Assembly (NCBI GenBank): GCA_964384255.1
Contig: CAYLKH010000002.1
Span: forward strand, 14,577-78,576
Reading direction: 5' to 3'
DNA from: SIG469 sp964384255
GTDB taxonomy: Bacteria; Bacillota; Clostridia; Oscillospirales; Oscillospiraceae
Length of the DNA: 64,000 nucleotides
In this document: one piece after another, positions 25,186-33,635 of the stretch
How positions within the stretch are numbered: the stretch's first letter is position 1
Layout of the letters: each line of letters begins with the position of its first letter
Translations under genes and position numbers: made by a program
Notes under the pieces: generated by a model
The model's input: only the letters and a program-made list of their open reading frames with translations
What the model was told of the DNA's origin: nothing
The model's database searches: none

Positions 25186-27252
25186 ATGGACAAATATACA
25201 GGTATGCTGCTGGACGGCAGATACGAATTGCTTGAGCCAATAGGCTACGGCGGCATGGCGGTGGTTTATAAAGCCCGTTGTCACAGGCTCAACCGCCTTG
25301 TAGCTGTTAAAATACTTAAAGAAGAATACTCAAAAGACGCTGACTTCAAGCGCAGATTTGAAACCGAATCCAGGGCTGTTGCCATGCTGTCTCATCCAAA
25401 CATCGTATCCGTTTACGATGTCAGCCGGTCCGAAGGACTGGAATATATTGTGATGGAGCTTATCGACGGAATGTCTCTTAAGGACTATATGCTCAAAAGA
25501 GGCAGATTGGGCTGGCGGGAGACGCTGCACTTTGCGACCCTTATAGCCAAAGCTCTTGAACACGCTCACAGCAGGGGAGTTATCCACCGCGATATCAAGC
25601 CCCACAATATTATGGTGCTGAGAGACGGCAGCGTTAAGGTCGCCGACTTCGGCATCGCCAGATTCACCACCTCTCAGCATACCCTTACACAGGAAGCATT
25701 GGGTTCTGTTCACTATATTTCCCCCGAACAGGCCCGGGGAAGTCAGCTGGATGCCAGGACGGATATTTATTCTCTTGGCGTTGTTATGTACGAGATGATG
25801 ACCGGGCGCCTGCCTTACGACGGCGAATCTCCCGTTGCGGTGGCCATTGCTCATATTAACTCGTCTCCGATACTTCCCCATGAAATTGCCGACGACATAC
25901 CTCCCGGCCTGGAATATATTGCCATGAAGGCCATGACTGCCGACCTGAGTAAACGGTATGCCTCGGCTTCGGATATGTGCGAGGACCTTGAGGCGTTCAG
26001 AAAAGATCCTGAGATACTGTTTGACCAGCCAAAGTCTCCCGAACCCAAAGTGCCTGTGGCAAAACCGGCAGAAGCTTCGACCAGGGTTCCCGATAAGTCA
26101 AAGACCGAAAGAAAAGCTCCCAGCAAAAAATCACCTTCCACAAAGCAAAAAACAGAAGGTAAGAACAAAGCCGGAGTGATCGCGGCAGTGGCCTGTATTC
26201 TGCTGTTTGCTGCCGGATTGATATATTTTCTTTGCAGCTTCCTGCTGGACGATATTTTTACCCAGAACAAAACCGTCATCGTTCCACAGTTTATTGGTGT
26301 AAACTACGACGCTATCTCCAACGATGATTATCCCGAATTCAATATCGAGCTTGAAGCGACCAAAAGCAGCGACCAGTATGTAGAAGGTGTCGTCATGAGC
26401 CAGAACCCCGAGTCGGGCAGAGAGGTCAAGTCCGGTGCCACAATTAAGCTTACTGTAAGTTCTGGCGAAAACATTGATACCATGCCGGATGTTGTCAATA
26501 CTCAGCAGCAGGTGGCCATGATGACGCTGGATTCCCTGTCCGTAATGATAGATCTGGTCCTTGAGCAGGAATATTCCGACTATGTAGAGGGCTATGTTAT
26601 CAGGACAGATCCCGTTGCCGACACTATTCTCCATGATGGCGACAAGATCACGCTGGTCGTAAGCCTCGGACCCAAGGAAGAAACAGTCGTTATGCCCAGC
26701 CTGATCGGACTGACCGAAAGCGAGGCCGAGCTGCTGCTTATGGATTCCGGGCTTAAGCTTGGCGAGGTAAGAGAATTTGAAAACGACGAAATGCCTGTAG
26801 GCGCGGTATACTTCCAAAGCGTTTCTCATGGCACAACTGTCGCTCCCGGCACCAGTGTAAACCTTTATATCAGCCTGGGTACCCCAGACGACGAGGACGA
26901 ACAGCAGCCCGAAGAACCCGAAGAGACAGAAGAACCCGAGGAAACACGACCTCCCGAGGAAAGTCCGGAGTCGTCACCAAGCCTTTCTGTTTCGCCTTCG
27001 ATAGACGCAGACATCGTGCTGCCCTCTGAGGAAGAAACTCCCGTACTCCGTGACGTTATAATCAAGCTGCCTCAGGATGTTGTCTCGGTTAAGGTCACTG
27101 TCAAGCTGAACCAGGAAACTGTTTATGAAAACGTAGTTTTGTGCGACAGCGATTTTCTTACCTGCTCCATTTCCGGTACGGGACAGCAATTTATGGACAT
27201 TTACTTTGATGATATTTTAAAATACTCCGATGTGGTGGATTTCAGCTCATGA
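25186..27252 (+). CDS. prkC: PASTA-domain Ser/Thr protein kinase
   Basis: A 688-residue membrane kinase that senses cell-wall fragments. The kinase domain has G-loop GYGGMAVV (20-27), K42, HRD (134-136) and DFG (154-156). A basic, lysine-rich juxtamembrane stretch precedes one helix at about 328-352. Three PASTA repeats follow at about 362-565, then a Pro/Glu/Thr-rich linker and a C-terminal domain of about 75 residues seen in many clostridial homologues. The ATG at 25186 is set by AAAGGGGGGA; the upstream TTG at 25156 is not needed. Confidence 0.95.
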   Translation: MDKYTGMLLDGRYELLEPIGYGGMAVVYKARCHRLNRLVAVKILKEEYSKDADFKRRFETESRAVAMLSHPNIVSVYDVSRSEGLEYIVMELIDGMSLKDYMLKRGRLGWRETLHFATLIAKALEHAHSRGVIHRDIKPHNIMVLRDGSVKVADFGIARFTTSQHTLTQEALGSVHYISPEQARGSQLDARTDIYSLGVVMYEMMTGRLPYDGESPVAVAIAHINSSPILPHEIADDIPPGLEYIAMKAMTADLSKRYASASDMCEDLEAFRKDPEILFDQPKSPEPKVPVAKPAEASTRVPDKSKTERKAPSKKSPSTKQKTEGKNKAGVIAAVACILLFAAGLIYFLCSFLLDDIFTQNKTVIVPQFIGVNYDAISNDDYPEFNIELEATKSSDQYVEGVVMSQNPESGREVKSGATIKLTVSSGENIDTMPDVVNTQQQVAMMTLDSLSVMIDLVLEQEYSDYVEGYVIRTDPVADTILHDGDKITLVVSLGPKEETVVMPSLIGLTESEAELLLMDSGLKLGEVREFENDEMPVGAVYFQSVSHGTTVAPGTSVNLYISLGTPDDEDEQQPEEPEETEEPEETRPPEESPESSPSLSVSPSIDADIVLPSEEETPVLRDVIIKLPQDVVSVKVTVKLNQETVYENVVLCDSDFLTCSISGTGQQFMDIYFDDILKYSDVVDFSS

Positions 27253-28142
27253 TTAGTGGAAGGATCGTTAAAGCGCTGAGCGGCTTTTATTATGTACAGA
27301 CAGAAAATGGCCTGATCGAATGCCGCGCCAGAGGAAAGTTCCGGCTTGAAAGCCTCTCGCCACTGGTGGGTGATATAGTCCAGATCGAACTTCAGGGCGA
27401 GGATCGGGGATACGTTATGGGCATTGACCCGCGGAAAAACTGGTTTGTCCGCCCGGCAGTAGCAAACATCGACCAGCTGGTAGTCATCGCTTCGGCAGTG
27501 ATACCAATAACCGACCCATACCTTATTGACCGGGTGTCGGTCATTGCCGAGCTTAAAGATGTTGATGTGCTGATCTGCCTTAACAAGGCAGATATGGATC
27601 CGGCCGACAGGCTGTACGACATTTACTCAAAAGCCGGCTTCCGGGTGATACGCACCAGTGCGGCTACCGGCCTTGGTGTTGACGAACTGAAACAGGCGGT
27701 TGCCGGAAAGCTAAACGCCTTTACAGGGAACTCCGGCGTTGGAAAATCCAGCCTGCTCAATCGGCTCGAACCCGGGATCGACCTTAAGGTCAGCGAGGTC
27801 AGCGATAAACTTGGGCGGGGAAGACACACCACCCGCCACGTTGAGCTGATATCTCTCAGCTTTGGCGCATATGTTGCCGATACCCCCGGCTTTTCGTCCT
27901 TCGATGCCGATCAGGAGGATCCTATCCTTCCCGAAAGGCTGCCTTATGGATTTATCGATTTTGCCGATTATATTGGCAGCTGCCGATTTGTAAACTGCTC
28001 CCACACAAAGGAAAAGGGCTGCGCCATTTTGCAGGCCCTGGATGACGGAGCCATCTGCCCCAGCAGGCACGAAAGCTATGTCAGACTGAGGCAACAGGCT
28101 AACCAGATAAAGCCCTGGGAGCTTAAGCAGAACCACAATTGA
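27249..28142 (+). CDS. rsgA: Ribosome small-subunit GTPase RsgA
   Basis: A 297-residue circularly permuted GTPase acting in late 30S maturation. NKAD (G4) precedes the P-loop GNSGVGKSS (about 160-168) and the DTPGF G3 motif. The N-terminal OB domain and the C-terminal zinc ligands (CRFVNCSH and GC) are complete. It overlaps prkC by four bases. rpe and a thiamine pyrophosphokinase gene, often next in Firmicutes, are absent; instead a terminator closes the operon. Confidence 0.94.
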   Translation: MISGRIVKALSGFYYVQTENGLIECRARGKFRLESLSPLVGDIVQIELQGEDRGYVMGIDPRKNWFVRPAVANIDQLVVIASAVIPITDPYLIDRVSVIAELKDVDVLICLNKADMDPADRLYDIYSKAGFRVIRTSAATGLGVDELKQAVAGKLNAFTGNSGVGKSSLLNRLEPGIDLKVSEVSDKLGRGRHTTRHVELISLSFGAYVADTPGFSSFDADQEDPILPERLPYGFIDFADYIGSCRFVNCSHTKEKGCAILQALDDGAICPSRHESYVRLRQQANQIKPWELKQNHN

Positions 28143-28158
28143 ACCGGTGTCCGTCTTC

Positions 28159-28194
28159 AACTCCTCCGCATAGTATGGTGCGGGGGAGTTTTTT
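28159..28194 (+). terminator. Terminator of the yicC-rsgA operon
   Basis: AACTCCTCCGCA pairs with TGCGGGGGAGTT over an 8-base loop, followed by TTTT. The first codon of a small open frame begins right after the T-run at 28195. Confidence 0.88.
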
Positions 28195-28338
28195 ATGTTT
28201 TGCAGGCATTGTGCCGCAGGGATACTTGCCATTGCTGTTGCCGCAGGGCTGCTGCTGTCTCTGTTCTTCGGAGGATATGGAACAGTCGTATTGGCAGTTA
28301 TAGCGGCGGTAATTGGTCTGATTCTCCTTGGAAGATAA
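28195..28338 (+). CDS. Small hydrophobic protein, 47 residues
   Basis: A short frame whose ATG directly follows the T-run of the rsgA terminator. The N-terminus has MFCRHC, and the rest is two hydrophobic segments split by FFGGYG, so a small membrane protein is likely. GGGGGAG inside the terminator's right arm (28182-28188) is placed as a ribosome binding site, so it could be expressed by read-through, with the stem hiding the site when folded. I do not recognise a family. It could be a chance frame. Confidence 0.4.
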   Translation: MFCRHCAAGILAIAVAAGLLLSLFFGGYGTVVLAVIAAVIGLILLGR

Positions 28339-28350
28339 TAAATGAAGCAC

Positions 28351-28388
28351 AATTCCGGCATGTATGAGTAGCCCATACAAACCGGAAT
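28351..28388. repeat. Left flanking hairpin of repeat copy A
   Basis: ATTCCGG and TGTATG pair with CATACA and CCGGAAT, with mismatches in the middle. Almost the same sequence returns at 28592-28631 on the other side of the element. Confidence 0.8.
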
Positions 28389-28393
28389 AGAGA

Positions 28394-28588
28394 CTGTCAA
28401 AAAACCTCGTAGAGTTCACCGCATTAGCGGTGAAAAAATTCACATATGAAATTTCCGGCGGCGCGTACGTCGGAAATTTCTCCGCTCGGCCTTCAAACGT
28501 GCGAAAAAGGGAGCTTGCGACCTTTTGAGTGCGCTGCCGAAGGCCGCATAAACCGTGTCAAAATAGTCCGTTGGACTATTTTGGCACG
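28394..28588 (+). repeat. Hairpin-rich interspersed element, copy A
   Basis: About 195 bases, about 85-90% like 31771-31968 by eye. Short terminal inverted repeats read TGTCAAAA on the left and TGCCAAAA (reverse complement) on the right. Internal hairpins are at 28415-28434, 28448-28480, 28487-28546 and 28554-28588. No coding capacity. It lies between a 47-residue frame and sipL and is flanked by duplicate hairpins. Non-autonomous mobile element or structured RNA are both possible. Confidence 0.85.
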
Positions 28589-28591
28589 CAT

Positions 28592-28631
28592 AATTCCGGC
28601 TTGTATGAGTTCAGCCCATACAAGCCGGAAT
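28592..28631. repeat. Right flanking hairpin of repeat copy A
   Basis: A perfect 15-bp stem (ATTCCGGCTTGTATG with its complement) and 9-base loop, differing from the left flanking copy at a few bases and by a two-base insertion. Confidence 0.8.
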
Positions 28632-28682
28632 ATTTACGTTTGTCCCGTAATATGCTTTACAAAAACCAAAGGAGTGGACAAC

Positions 28683-30218
28683 ATGGCTTTAAGCTTAAAA
28701 AAGCAGCATATTGAAAACTATTGTACATTACTGTCCCGCCAGATGGTGGCAGAAGAAGCCGGAGACGTTATCGTTCCCGATTCCTGGCCAGATGCCGAAA
28801 CCATATGCGGAAGCGCAGGGACGGTTATCGTCAGATCCCGCGAGTGTTCTACCGGAAAGGTTAATGTAAGCGGGAGCGTTAAGGCATGGATACTTTATCA
28901 GTCGCCGGATAAGGAAATCCGGGCGATGCAAACGGTTTTGCCATATACCGTCCAGCTTGCTGACCCGAGAATTACTGATGATTCTGTGGCTATCGTCCAA
29001 CCCCGGCTTGCTAATTGCGAAGGAAAGATGGTCAACTCAAGAAAGCTACAGGTCAAAGCGGCTGTATATTTAACTGTAACGGTCATGAATAAGACTGAAC
29101 TGGTTTATTGCCAGAGCCTGGATAATGACAGTCAGCTTGAAATCCAATATGGTGAATATCCACTATTGCTCACAAATGCTGTAAAGGACAAGAGCTTTAC
29201 AATATCCGACGAATTGCAGCTGGAAAACGGTCAGCCTGGTCTTGGTCAGCTGCTGGCTTCGTCAGTCAGCCTGAATCTGACGGACAAAAAGCTGGTTGGT
29301 ACCCGGTTGGTATTTAAGGGCGAGGCCCATGCCCAGGTGGTATATCTTTCCCACGAAGGAACCGTTGAACAGGCTGGTCTTAGCCTGCCGTTTTCTCAGA
29401 TCATAGATTTGGACGGGGTTGAAGAAACAGACATTCCCGAAGTGCATATGGTAATGTCTTCCTGCGAGCTGGAAATACTGGACGACTATTCCGAAAACCT
29501 GAGACGGATGGAGCTTAATATGAATGTTCTGGCTCAGGCGACGATGTCACGGCAGATGACAATTATGCCCGTTTTGGATTTTTACAGCACCGACCTCAGC
29601 TCGACTGTTGAAACAGAAGAAACCGAACTGATTTCGCTGCTGGATATTAAAAGCGTCCCTCGTTCTGCCCGTCAGACAATAGCCTGCGACACCCAGCCGG
29701 AAAAGGTGCTTGATGTTACGGTGACCATGCTCAGACAGGAAACCGAACGGGTCGGAGACGGTCTACAGACTAAGCAGGGGCTTGAAGCTGCGATCCTTTA
29801 TGTTGACAGAAACGGAATGGTTAAAACTCAACGGAAAAAGTTTGATGTGACCGCTGACCTTGCGCTGGCCAATAACGCCGAAGCTGAAACGGAGTGCAGA
29901 TTTATGGCTGCTCCCAATGCAGCCATCAGCGGTGATGAGATAGAGCTGAATGTTGAACTTGAGCTTGCTTATGTCTGTACTTCCGCCCAGAAAGTCCGGC
30001 TGCTTACAAATGGGGAGACAGGTGAGCCTTTAGCGAAAACGGACAGACCGTCAGCGGTGGTAATCCGTGGGAACGGCGATCTGTGGCAGCTGGCCAAAAG
30101 ATACGGCGCAAGAGTGGATGAAATAAAGGCAGTTAACAATTTGACTGAGGATAATATCGATGGAAAAATGATCATCATTCCCAAACCGTCGGCTGCTTCC
30201 AGCGGTATGGTGCAGTGA
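28683..30218 (+). CDS. sipL: SPOCS/DUF3794 and LysM protein, SipL-like
   Basis: A 511-residue spore morphogenesis protein. Two or more SPOCS (DUF3794) units fill the N-terminal and middle parts; the recurring pattern of AEAHAQVVYLS followed by a PFSQ block is typical. A LysM domain lies at about 459-505 (LWQLAKRYGARVDEIKAVNN). In C. difficile SipL carries SPOCS units and a C-terminal LysM that binds SpoIVA; the gene directly upstream of spoIVA fits this well. The ATG is set by AAAGGAG at 28668-28674; the longer frame from 28446 runs through the repeat element and is not credible. Confidence 0.88.
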   Translation: MALSLKKQHIENYCTLLSRQMVAEEAGDVIVPDSWPDAETICGSAGTVIVRSRECSTGKVNVSGSVKAWILYQSPDKEIRAMQTVLPYTVQLADPRITDDSVAIVQPRLANCEGKMVNSRKLQVKAAVYLTVTVMNKTELVYCQSLDNDSQLEIQYGEYPLLLTNAVKDKSFTISDELQLENGQPGLGQLLASSVSLNLTDKKLVGTRLVFKGEAHAQVVYLSHEGTVEQAGLSLPFSQIIDLDGVEETDIPEVHMVMSSCELEILDDYSENLRRMELNMNVLAQATMSRQMTIMPVLDFYSTDLSSTVETEETELISLLDIKSVPRSARQTIACDTQPEKVLDVTVTMLRQETERVGDGLQTKQGLEAAILYVDRNGMVKTQRKKFDVTADLALANNAEAETECRFMAAPNAAISGDEIELNVELELAYVCTSAQKVRLLTNGETGEPLAKTDRPSAVVIRGNGDLWQLAKRYGARVDEIKAVNNLTEDNIDGKMIIIPKPSAASSGMVQ

Positions 30219-30246
30219 TAACAGGGAAAAGCAGGGAGGTATAAAC

Positions 30247-31722
30247 GTGGCACACAGCAGACTGTACGAGGATATCGCCGAAAGGACCGGCGGGGATATT
30301 TATATTGCGGTGGTCGGTCCTGTGAGAACAGGAAAATCCACATTTATAAAACGGTTTATGGAAACAGTGGTAATTCCAAATATTGACAATGTGTATAAAA
30401 AAGAAAGAGCCAGAGATGAGCTGCCCCAAAGCGGCTCCGGCAGAACGGTTATGACAATGGAACCCAAGTTTGTGCCGGAAGAAGCCGTTACAGTAAGCTT
30501 TGGAAAAGCTAAAGCCAGGGTCCGGATGATCGACAGCGTTGGATATCTTGTGGATGGAGCCATAGGTCAAACCGAGGAGGGAGTTCCACGAATGGTCACC
30601 ACCCCCTGGTTCGACCATGAGGTCACCATGTTCGAGGCGGCCGAAACCGGAACAAGAAAGGTAATCACCGACCACAGCACCGTAGGTATAGTCATAACTA
30701 CCGACGGAAGTGTAACCGAGCTTCCCAGAGAAAGCTATATTGAAGCAGAAGACAGGACTATCAGCGAGCTTAAAGCGCTGGGAAAACCCTTCATGGTGCT
30801 TATCAATACCACAGACCCGGCATCTCAAAGTGCCAGAAGCCTGAAAAATGAGATAGAAAAAAAGCATGGGGTATCATGCCTTGCAGTAAACTGCCTCGAA
30901 CTGACCGAAGCGGATATTCTTGACGTTTTCAGCACGATGCTTATGGAATTCCCCATGACAGAAATGCAGGTGCTTTTGCCGGACTGGGTAGATGCCATGG
31001 CTTATGACTGCCCAATGAAAACCGAGATATATAAAAAACTGCTGGATACAGCGCCGGGGATAGCAAGGTTGAAGGACGCCGAAAGAATTGTTTCCGCCAT
31101 GGGAACGGTTGATTTTGTCAAATATTGCGAAATGAGCGCCACAGATCTGGCAAAGGGGATAGCGGTCATAACCATCGAACTGCCACGGCAGCTGTTTTAT
31201 GAGACGCTGACCCAGCAGACCGGAGTTGCGGTGACCTGTGATGGCGACCTTATGACCATGCTGGCAGAAATGGCCCATATCAAAAAAGATTATGACAAAA
31301 TTTCCGGAGCGCTGGAACAGGTCAGGGCAGTAGGCTATGGGATCGTTATGCCCGATACCGAGGAAATGACGCTTCAAACCCCGGAGATAATCAAAAGCGG
31401 CGGAAGCTACGGAGTTAAGCTTAAGGCGTCAGCCCCGTCAATACATATGATAAGAGCCGATATTGAAGCGGAGATAAGCCCCATAGTCGGCAGTGAAAAG
31501 CAGTCTCAGGAGCTGGTGAACTACCTGCTTAGCGAATTTGAAGAAGATACCGAAAAGCTTTGGCAGTCGAATATTTTTGGCAAATCACTATTTGAACTTG
31601 TAAACGAGGGCCTGAATTCAAAGCTGAAAAAGATGCCTGAGGAAGCAAGATTCAAGCTCAGAGATACCCTTTGCCGTATTATCAACGAGGGCAGCGGCGG
31701 ACTGATATGTATAATACTATAG
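30247..31722 (+). CDS. spoIVA: Stage IV sporulation protein A
   Basis: A 491-residue ATPase that polymerises around the forespore and forms the basement layer of the coat. The Walker A motif is GPVRTGKST (24-32). TMEPKFVPEEAV and SVGYLVDGA follow, and the C-terminus ends in GGLICIIL, the conserved membrane/SpoVM-contacting tail. Start is GTG with GGGAGGT at 30234-30240. It follows sipL by 28 bases. Its presence shows that the organism belongs to an endospore-forming lineage. Confidence 0.96.
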   Translation: MAHSRLYEDIAERTGGDIYIAVVGPVRTGKSTFIKRFMETVVIPNIDNVYKKERARDELPQSGSGRTVMTMEPKFVPEEAVTVSFGKAKARVRMIDSVGYLVDGAIGQTEEGVPRMVTTPWFDHEVTMFEAAETGTRKVITDHSTVGIVITTDGSVTELPRESYIEAEDRTISELKALGKPFMVLINTTDPASQSARSLKNEIEKKHGVSCLAVNCLELTEADILDVFSTMLMEFPMTEMQVLLPDWVDAMAYDCPMKTEIYKKLLDTAPGIARLKDAERIVSAMGTVDFVKYCEMSATDLAKGIAVITIELPRQLFYETLTQQTGVAVTCDGDLMTMLAEMAHIKKDYDKISGALEQVRAVGYGIVMPDTEEMTLQTPEIIKSGGSYGVKLKASAPSIHMIRADIEAEISPIVGSEKQSQELVNYLLSEFEEDTEKLWQSNIFGKSLFELVNEGLNSKLKKMPEEARFKLRDTLCRIINEGSGGLICIIL

Positions 31723-31724
31723 AT

Positions 31725-31767
31725 AGCAGCAGGACCTTTCCATAAACCGGAAAGGTCCTGCAATGCT
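31725..31767. repeat. Left flanking hairpin of repeat copy B
   Basis: GCAGGACCTTTCC pairs perfectly with GGAAAGGTCCTGC, bordered by AGCA and TGCT. It repeats at 31972-32014 with one changed base. It follows spoIVA by a few bases and looks like its terminator stem without the T-run. Confidence 0.85.
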
Positions 31768-31770
31768 GAG

Positions 31771-31968
31771 TCTGTCAAAAAACCTCGTAGAGTTCGCCGT
31801 GTTAGCGGCGAAAAAATTCACATATGAAATTTCCGGCGGCGTGTACGTCGGAAATTTCACTACTCGGCCTTCAAACGTGCGAAAAAGGCCGCATGGCGGC
31901 CTTTTGAGTGCGCTGCCGAAGGCCGCAAGAACCCGTGTCTAAATAGTCCAACGGACTATTTTGACACG
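31771..31968 (+). repeat. Hairpin-rich interspersed element, copy B
   Basis: About 198 bases with the same order of hairpins as copy A: 31793-31812, 31826-31858, 31865-31925 and 31934-31968. The tip of the third hairpin is a perfect AAGGCCGC/GCGGCCTT stem here but an open loop in copy A. Ends read TGTCAAAA and TGTCAAAA (reverse complement). It lies between the convergent spoIVA and gltX genes. Confidence 0.85.
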
Positions 31969-31971
31969 CTG

Positions 31972-32020
31972 AGCAGCAGGACCTTTCCATAAATCGGAAA
32001 GGTCCTGCAATGCTTCTTTT
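31972..32020. terminator. Right flanking hairpin of repeat copy B with T-run
   Basis: The same 43-base hairpin as at 31725-31767 (one base differs) but followed by TCTTTT, so this copy keeps a working terminator shape. Confidence 0.8.
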
Positions 32021-32048
32021 GCGGGTTATAGAGTTCAGGGTGTCGCCA

Positions 32049-33515
32049 TTAGCTGAGACGGGAAATGCCGTCCTTTATGCGGCGGATGGATTCTTCCTTG
32101 CCAAGGATGGCGGCTATTTCCACAGCGCCGCCGGGAGTCATCTGCTTTCCGGAAAGAGCGACCCGGGCAGGCCAGAGAATAAGACCGTTCTTGACCCCCA
32201 GCTCTTCGATCAGGGCAAACAGAGCGCTGTGAACACCTTCCTGGGACCAGTCCTCAAGAGCTTCGAAAACGGGGAGAACTGCCTTGAGGGATTCCAGAGA
32301 ATTTTCAAGGTTGGTCTTCATTTTCTTGTGGACATACATCTGGATGTCATAATCGGGAAGATCGTCAAAAAAGTCTATCCGGTCATGAATGTCGGTAAGT
32401 ACCTCGCATCGGGACTGGACAAGTGCGGCGATAGCCTTAAGGTCAAGACCGGAGCGGGTAAGGCCCATATATGGCAGAGCGCGCTGATAAAACTCCTCAG
32501 CAGGCAGAGCCTTGATGTATTCGGAATTCATCCAGGTCAGCTTGGCTTTGTCGAACACGGCAGGGGATTTGGATATGCCCTTGATGTCAAAGACTTTTAT
32601 AAGGCTGTCCAGGTCAAATATTTCCTGCTCGCCTCCGGGACTCCAGCCCAGCAGAGCAACATAGTTGATAACGGCTTCGGACAGATAGCCCTCGGCGATA
32701 AGGTCTTCATAGGAAGGATCCCCGTGACGCTTGGACATTTTGTGCTGGCTGTCACGCATAACAGGAGAGCAGTGAACATAGGTGGGTATATCCCAGCCAA
32801 AGGCCTGATAAAGCAGATTATATTTGGGAGCGGAAGAAAGATATTCCGAACCGCGGACAACATGGGAAATGCCCATCAGATGGTCATCAATAACGTTCGC
32901 AAAGTTGTAGGTGGGAAGGCCGTCAGATTTGATAAGAACATTATCGTCCAGAGTCTCGTTGGGTACGGTGATGTCGCCAAAAACGGCGTCAGAGAAGGTC
33001 GTAGTGCCTTCGGACGGTATTTTCTGCCTGATAACATAGGGGACCCCGGCAGCGAGTTTTTCGTCGATCTCCTGCTGAGAAAGGCGGGAGCAGAATCCGT
33101 CGTATTTGGCGGTTGGATCAGCGGCGTGAAGTTCTTCCAGACGTTCTTTGGTGCAGAAGCAGCGGTATGCTGCGCCTTTTTTGATAAGAAGCTCGGCATA
33201 CTTTCCATAAATCTCGCGACGTTCGGTCTGGACATATGGCCCAACAGGCCCGCCGATATCAGGACCCTCATCGTGCTGGAGCCTGCATTCCTTCATTGTT
33301 TTGTAGATCACGTCTGTTGCGCCTTCCACAAAGCGGTCCTGGTCAGTATCTTCGATACGCAGCAGGAACTTGCCCCCAAGATTCCGTGCGATAAGGAAGG
33401 TGTAAAGGGCAGTGCGCAGATTGCCCACGTGCATATATCCGGTGGGGCTGGGAGCAAAACGGGTACGGACCTCATTCTTTGGGATCCGCGCTTCCATTTC
33501 GGCAAAGTAGTCCAT
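32049..33515 (-). CDS. gltX: Glutamyl-tRNA synthetase
   Basis: A 488-residue class I synthetase. The HIGH-type motif is in RFAPSPTGYMHVGN, and KMSKRHGD is the KMSKS loop. Two in-frame ATGs exist; the second (33515) has CGGAGG nine bases away, while the first (33524) touches it, so the second is chosen. glnS also occurs in the window, which suggests that this enzyme need not charge tRNA-Gln; that is inference. It converges on spoIVA across repeat copy B. Confidence 0.95.
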   Translation of the reverse strand: MDYFAEMEARIPKNEVRTRFAPSPTGYMHVGNLRTALYTFLIARNLGGKFLLRIEDTDQDRFVEGATDVIYKTMKECRLQHDEGPDIGGPVGPYVQTERREIYGKYAELLIKKGAAYRCFCTKERLEELHAADPTAKYDGFCSRLSQQEIDEKLAAGVPYVIRQKIPSEGTTTFSDAVFGDITVPNETLDDNVLIKSDGLPTYNFANVIDDHLMGISHVVRGSEYLSSAPKYNLLYQAFGWDIPTYVHCSPVMRDSQHKMSKRHGDPSYEDLIAEGYLSEAVINYVALLGWSPGGEQEIFDLDSLIKVFDIKGISKSPAVFDKAKLTWMNSEYIKALPAEEFYQRALPYMGLTRSGLDLKAIAALVQSRCEVLTDIHDRIDFFDDLPDYDIQMYVHKKMKTNLENSLESLKAVLPVFEALEDWSQEGVHSALFALIEELGVKNGLILWPARVALSGKQMTPGGAVEIAAILGKEESIRRIKDGISRLS

Positions 33516-33561
33516 GTGTTTCATCCTCCGTTTAATACTTTGGTCATACTGTTCGACGTAT

Positions 33562-33590
33562 ATTCTAGATTTTTATGCCGAGAATGTCAA
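33562..33590 (-). promoter_or_regulatory. Promoter for gltX
   Basis: TTGACA and TAGAAT, 17 bases apart on the minus strand, lie 45-75 bases before the gltX start. Confidence 0.75.
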
Positions 33591-33635
33591 GCAAAAGCAA
33601 CATTAATATATTGTTGTCGATCCAAACTCCGGCGT

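Noticed and set aside
28446..28682. N-terminal extension of the SipL-like frame
   Set aside because: It runs through the repeat element; a proper ribosome binding site and family start lie at 28683.
28351..32020. Composite transposon formed by the two repeat copies around sipL-spoIVA
   Set aside because: The copies have no transposase and the genes between are core sporulation genes; each copy has its own flanking duplication, which points to separate insertions.
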